Positions 61,241-64,000 of a DNA stretch of 64,000 bases are shown here, piece by piece (the stretch's first letter is position 1; each line of letters starts with the position of its first letter). The notes below the pieces were generated by a model that did no database searches, was not told the DNA's origin, and saw nothing but the letters and a program-made list of their open reading frames with translations. Source of the stretch: a virus; the IMG/VR virus record IMGVR_UViG_3300021599_001992, positions 22,066-86,065 of that record. One strand, 5' to 3'. The translations under genes and the position numbers were made by a program.

Positions 61241-61681
61241 ATGGGGTTGAACATTAGATTACACAATATAGACTTAGAAAATAATTTTACATTATTTTAC
61301 AAAACCGGAACAACTTTAGGAAGTCATGTCTCTGGTTTTTCTGCATATTCTATAGGTGCAAATAGTGGTGTGATCTATACAGGATCAACTTATAGAGATT
61401 ATGATGTTAATCCTATTGTTTTTACGGGTGCAACATTTAATACACAATATTGGTTCAAATTTGTCTATACAGGTGAAACAACTGACACAGGGTATCTAAT
61501 ACAAAACATATACACACATGATTCAATTTACTATGGTGACTGTGTTGGATGTTGTGATATTGGATTAGTAGTTGGTGGAGGTGTTTTTTATGTTGCTAAT
61601 TGTGCTCCACCAATAATAGATAGTTTGATATGTAATAACGACCCAACGCCAACCAACACCAACCCCAACAGAACCGTGTGA
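61241..61681 (+). CDS. Adhesin gene, first segment (frame breaks in Thr-Pro linker)
   Basis: 146 residues from the ATG at 61241; an upstream frame start at 61220 would overlap the TATTTATTA box. The protein is a beta-rich domain (NFTLFYKTGTTLGSHVSGFS, NTQYWFKFVYTGETTDTGYL) with a Cys-rich turn (YYGDCVGCCDIG) and a C-terminal CNNDPTPTN leading into a Thr-Pro linker. Inside that linker the frame runs out to a TGA, while the +1 frame carries on with linker and adhesin sequence (see 61653-62129). The intact gene was therefore probably one protein of about 375 residues across three frames. Fibronectin-like or other Ig fold is likely; function inferred from neighbours. Confidence 0.65.
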   Translation: MGLNIRLHNIDLENNFTLFYKTGTTLGSHVSGFSAYSIGANSGVIYTGSTYRDYDVNPIVFTGATFNTQYWFKFVYTGETTDTGYLIQNIYTHDSIYYGDCVGCCDIGLVVGGGVFYVANCAPPIIDSLICNNDPTPTNTNPNRTV

Positions 61682-62129
61682 ATGTGTATATTTTGATGTA
61701 ACAATTTCTTCAAATGATTTGTTGTCAGCAACAGGAAACACAAATCCGTCTGAAGATGGTAAGGTATATGTATTGTATTGGAATTGCCCTGAATTATTAA
61801 CACAAGAAGAATTAATATATGACACTGACGGTACATATACAAACGCATTTTGTTCAACAATAAATGGTGATTATCAACCAATAGTTTATTATTATCACGA
61901 TGACCAACAAGAATTTGGTTCAAGTTATCCGATAACACCGTTCCAAGTGTTGTCAACATATGAAGATACAGGAGTTTGCTGTACATCTCCTACACCTACA
62001 CCAACACCCACTCCGACACCCACAGAAGCTTCAATGATACCTTTAACTATTAGATGCACATCATTTGCGTCACATAGTGAAACAGATTTAAGAGTATGGG
62101 TTAAAGATGTCAAATTACCCAAATGTTAG
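61653..62129 (+). CDS. Adhesin gene, second segment (+1 frame)
   Basis: Open in the +1 frame without a sensible start codon (the first in-frame initiation codon is a TTG at 61719). Read from the linker it gives PTPTPTEPCECVYFDVTISS, then beta sequence with GKVYVLYWNCPE and YQPIVYYYHDDQ, a second Thr-Pro linker ([12 protein letters not shown]), and RCTSFASHSETDLRVWVK before a TAG at 62127. It is best seen as the middle of a split adhesin gene, not as an independent gene. The RCTSFASH module is encoded a second time at the end of the window by an identical sequence. Confidence 0.5.
   Translation, partial: PTPTPTEPCECVYFDVTISSNDLLSATGNTNPSEDGKVYVLYWNCPELLTQEELIYDTDGTYTNAFCSTINGDYQPIVYYYHDDQQEFGSSYPITPFQVLSTYEDTGVCCTSPTPTPTPTPTPTEASMIPLTIRCTSFASHSETDLRVWVKDVKLPKC
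62016..62106 (+). repeat. 91-base perfect direct repeat, copy 1
   Basis: Identical over all 91 bases to 63910-64000. It covers the end of a Thr-Pro linker and the codons for EASMIPLTIRCTSFASH and the next residues. Copy 2 meets the window end, so the true repeat may be longer. Confidence 0.97.
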
Positions 62130-62370
62130 TAGTGCAATATATGCGAATATTGGTGATATGATTTATATTGGATTAACAAACACCGGTGATCAAGATATTC
62201 AATTTGGTGAAGGACAAAATCAAGATAATACAGAAGCAATTGATATAAATAATTATATTGGATATTGTGGTAAAACAACACCATACAGTTTTGTTGCAAC
62301 CTCAAGTAATATAATTTATTTCAATATACTTGTTAATTCCAGTGGAGTAGGAGTTTTTGTTACTTGTTAA
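62107..62370 (+). CDS. Adhesin gene, third segment (+1 frame again)
   Basis: 87 residues from an ATG at 62107 in the next +1 frame. The start overlaps the previous segment by 23 bases. Dropping one A from the AAA at about 62112-62114 would join DLRVWVKD to VNYPNVSSAIYANIG, giving a continuous small domain (MIYIGLTNTGDQDIQFGEGQ, YCGKTTPYSFVATSSNIIYF) that ends in FVTC. The ATG therefore may or may not be used. With the previous two segments it forms a modular adhesin with two linkers; here it would be the end of the terminal module. Confidence 0.5.
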   Translation: MSNYPNVSSAIYANIGDMIYIGLTNTGDQDIQFGEGQNQDNTEAIDINNYIGYCGKTTPYSFVATSSNIIYFNILVNSSGVGVFVTC

Positions 62371-62385
62371 TAATTAATATAAAAT

Positions 62386-63183
62386 ATGTCATTTAATATA
62401 ACGATATCAGGAATTACAGGAGGGACACAAATATCAACAGTACAAATTTTAGAATGTACTGATGGTGATTGTAATTCTTGTACACTAATTCCATCATATG
62501 GAAGTGTTTTATTGTCAACATTAAACACTCCTGGCATCACGATTACAAACATTAATGATAACACATCATATATTAAAATAGCACCTAATGGAGTATGTAG
62601 TGGAAATACATTGTGTTTACCGGTACAAAACAAACCAACACCCACACCTACTCCTACACCAACTGCAACTCCTACTCCTACACCAACCGTAACTCCTACA
62701 CCAACCGTAACTCCTACACCAACCGTAACTCCTACACCAACTGCAACCCCTACTCCTACACCAACAGATACGCCAACGCCAACTCCAACCGTAACTCCTA
62801 CACCAACACCAACTCCCACAGTTACACCAACACAATTATTTTGGTCAATAACAGAAAATGCTGGAGGAGGAATAACAATATATGATAAAGATAATAACAT
62901 ATTGTTAAATGAAAATGTAACATTATCAGAATCGGGAAAAAATGGAACATTAACCGTAAGTGAATTGGTATTACCATATAAAATAAAAGGATTTTGGCAA
63001 AACGGATCAGGTAATATAGTGAATTTTATAGTTTGTGATTTATCAACTCCAATTCAATTGTACACAAGTGTACCAATCGATAACTTTGTTGGATATGATG
63101 AATATATTGTCGATCCAACACCATTAAATGTTTCTGTTACAATGTGGAAAGACGGTCAACCATCGGCAATTTGTCCAATATAA
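62386..63183 (+). CDS. Modular adhesin with Thr-Pro linker
   Basis: 265 residues. An N-terminal domain of about 80 residues ([22 protein letters not shown], Cys-rich DGDCNSCTL and [12 protein letters not shown]) is joined through a 66-residue Thr-Pro linker (about 83-148) to a C-terminal beta domain ([53 protein letters not shown]). Frame is intact, unlike the upstream gene. The four Cys in the first domain could form disulfides in the virion or bind metal. The role is probably receptor binding or surface decoration. Confidence 0.7.
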   Translation: MSFNITISGITGGTQISTVQILECTDGDCNSCTLIPSYGSVLLSTLNTPGITITNINDNTSYIKIAPNGVCSGNTLCLPVQNKPTPTPTPTPTATPTPTPTVTPTPTVTPTPTVTPTPTATPTPTPTDTPTPTPTVTPTPTPTPTVTPTQLFWSITENAGGGITIYDKDNNILLNENVTLSESGKNGTLTVSELVLPYKIKGFWQNGSGNIVNFIVCDLSTPIQLYTSVPIDNFVGYDEYIVDPTPLNVSVTMWKDGQPSAICPI

Positions 63184-63210
63184 ATTAATTAAAATATGAA
63201 CAAAATATAA

Positions 63211-64000
63211 ATGGCAACTTTAACTATAAATTGGACACCACCTGTGAGTTGTATAGGTTGTACTTTTGAATATAGATATAAACTATCATCAGATGTTACA
63301 TATACAACAGGTACAACTTCAAGTTCACCTTTAGTAATCACATCCCTAACCGATGGTGAAACTTATGACTATGGTATGAGGACCGATTGCGGAGGAATTA
63401 AAAGTGATTGGACATCTTCATCGACAGTTACCTGTGGTGGAGGAGAAATAATTCCACCAACACCTACACCTACCACAACTCCAACACCTACTCCCACTGC
63501 AACACCAACCGATACTCCAACGCCAACTTCAACCGCCACACCCACACCAACACCTACCACAACTCCAACACCTACACCTACCACAACTCCAACACCTACT
63601 CCCACTGCAACACCAACGCCAACCCCAACACCGACTATACAGTTATATTTATCGTCAACAATTAACGGTGCGTGTGGACAAGTTAGTGGACAAATATTAA
63701 CAAATGTTTCATTTACAGGAGGTCCTGATTATTGTAATTATACAACATTAAATTCAACTGAAATTCCACCACTATCAAATGGTACGTACTATGTTTCTGA
63801 CGGTGTTAATGTAAGATCATGGACCAAAGACACAACACCATCAGTCTTATTTAACCCTTCATCGTGTACACCATGTACAACACCTACACCAACCGATACT
63901 CCAACGCCAACACCCACAGAAGCTTCAATGATACCTTTAACTATTAGATGCACATCATTTGCGTCACATAGTGAAACAGATTTAAGAGTATGGGTTAAAG
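63211..64000 (+). CDS. FN3-domain adhesin with Thr-Pro linkers (3' truncated)
   Basis: At least 263 residues, open at the window end. The N-terminal 75 residues are a fibronectin type III-like domain (LTINWTPPVSCIGCTFEYRY, SSPLVITSLTDGETYDYGMR). A 58-residue Thr-Pro linker (about 83-140) follows, then a beta module with TIQLYLSSTINGACGQVSG and SNGTYYVSDGVNVRSW, a second short Thr-Pro linker, and the RCTSFASHSETDL module, identical at DNA level to that at 62016-62106. It is a candidate for recombination with the broken adhesin upstream. Function: surface adhesion, by architecture. Confidence 0.75.
   Translation, partial: MATLTINWTPPVSCIGCTFEYRYKLSSDVTYTTGTTSSSPLVITSLTDGETYDYGMRTDCGGIKSDWTSSSTVTCGGGEIIPPTPTPTTTPTPTPTATPTDTPTPTSTATPTPTPTTTPTPTPTTTPTPTPTATPTPTPTPTIQLYLSSTINGACGQVSGQILTNVSFTGGPDYCNYTTLNSTEIPPLSNGTYYVSDGVNVRSWTKDTTPSVLFNPSSCTPCTTPTPTDTPTPTPTEASMIPLTIRCTSFASHSETDLRVWVK
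63910..64000 (+). repeat. 91-base perfect direct repeat, copy 2 (may continue past window)
   Basis: Identical to 62016-62106, offset 1894 bases. The identity reaches the last base of the window. Confidence 0.97.

Noticed and set aside
62367-63605. Reverse-strand ORFs rich in VGVGVGV (62367-62900, 63369-63605)
   Set aside because: Antisense of the Thr-Pro linker codons.
1486-63630. CRISPR array suspicion from short C/A repeats
   Set aside because: The repeats are contiguous, in frame, codon-periodic, and encode Thr-Pro linkers; there are no spacers.
1-64000. Alternative genetic code (recoded TAG or TGA)
   Set aside because: TAA, TAG and TGA all end well-defined genes, and no protein continues in frame after a TAG or TGA.
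1-64000. tRNA genes, insertion sequences, integrase, introns or inteins
   Set aside because: Gaps between genes are too short for tRNAs and show no cloverleaf; no transposase, integrase or homing-endonuclease motif was seen, and DNA polymerase and NrdJ are uninterrupted.

Overview
The window is one continuous stretch of a large, AT-rich, T4-like contractile-tailed phage genome (a myovirus of class Caudoviricetes). The identification rests on a recognisable T4-type gene set: family B DNA polymerase (gp43), single-strand binding protein (gp32), UvsX recombinase, gp41/DnaB-type helicase, T4 RNase H-type 5' exonuclease, tail sheath (gp18), tail tube (gp19), gp26-like protein, tape measure, gp53, gp25 and gp6. 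A Bacteroidota host is likely but inferred: few genes have a Shine-Dalgarno sequence, leaders are A/T-rich, and one small gene (38220-38420) resembles DUF5522, a cysteine-rich family I associate with Bacteroidota. TAA, TAG and TGA all act as stops, so the code is standard.

Layout. (1) 2-3508: end of a tail-fibre gene and three small adhesin-type genes, two with Thr-Pro repeat linkers. (2) 3604-12416: mixed orientation. DNA polymerase is followed by a reverse-strand neck-like gene, a possible PD-(D/E)XK nuclease converging on a SNF2 helicase, two structural genes next to the sheath, and a 53-residue ribbon-helix-helix-like gene. (3) 12538-31105: tail sheath, tube, gp26-like protein, tape measure, a hub-like protein with an OmpA-like domain, gp53, a 1936-residue baseplate protein, then three small genes including a ferritin-like one. 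(4) 31202-38420: replication and nucleotide module: gp32, uvsX, 5' exonuclease, an internally duplicated protein, helicase, class II ribonucleotide reductase, DUF5522-like protein. (5) 38498-54150: gp25, gp6 and a tightly coupled run of baseplate and tail proteins, several joined by TAATG stop/start overlaps. (6) 54183-64000: a 2266-residue fibre built from Gly-X-Y (mostly GTS/GSS) blocks with seven inserted domains and a C-terminal S74 chaperone, then a small membrane protein and an array of short modular adhesin genes with Thr-Pro linkers, running off the window end.

How it works together. The tail is built from tube, sheath, tape measure and baseplate (gp53, gp25, gp6, hub proteins). The many beta-rich proteins with Thr-Pro linkers, FN3, PKD, C1q-like, lectin-like and S74 domains form a complicated host-recognition apparatus. 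The replication block supplies DNA synthesis, recombination and dNTPs.

Most notable points: (a) four places where a reading frame breaks and a plausible continuation lies in the +1 frame, two of them in the classical tube / tail-chaperone / tape-measure interval; (b) a recurring TATTTATTA / TATTTATAA box just upstream of many start codons of structural units; (c) a 91-base perfect direct repeat between two adhesin genes; (d) strong RNA hairpins, one a terminator-like element inside the DUF5522 coding frame. I found no RNA genes, CRISPR arrays, transposons or integrases.
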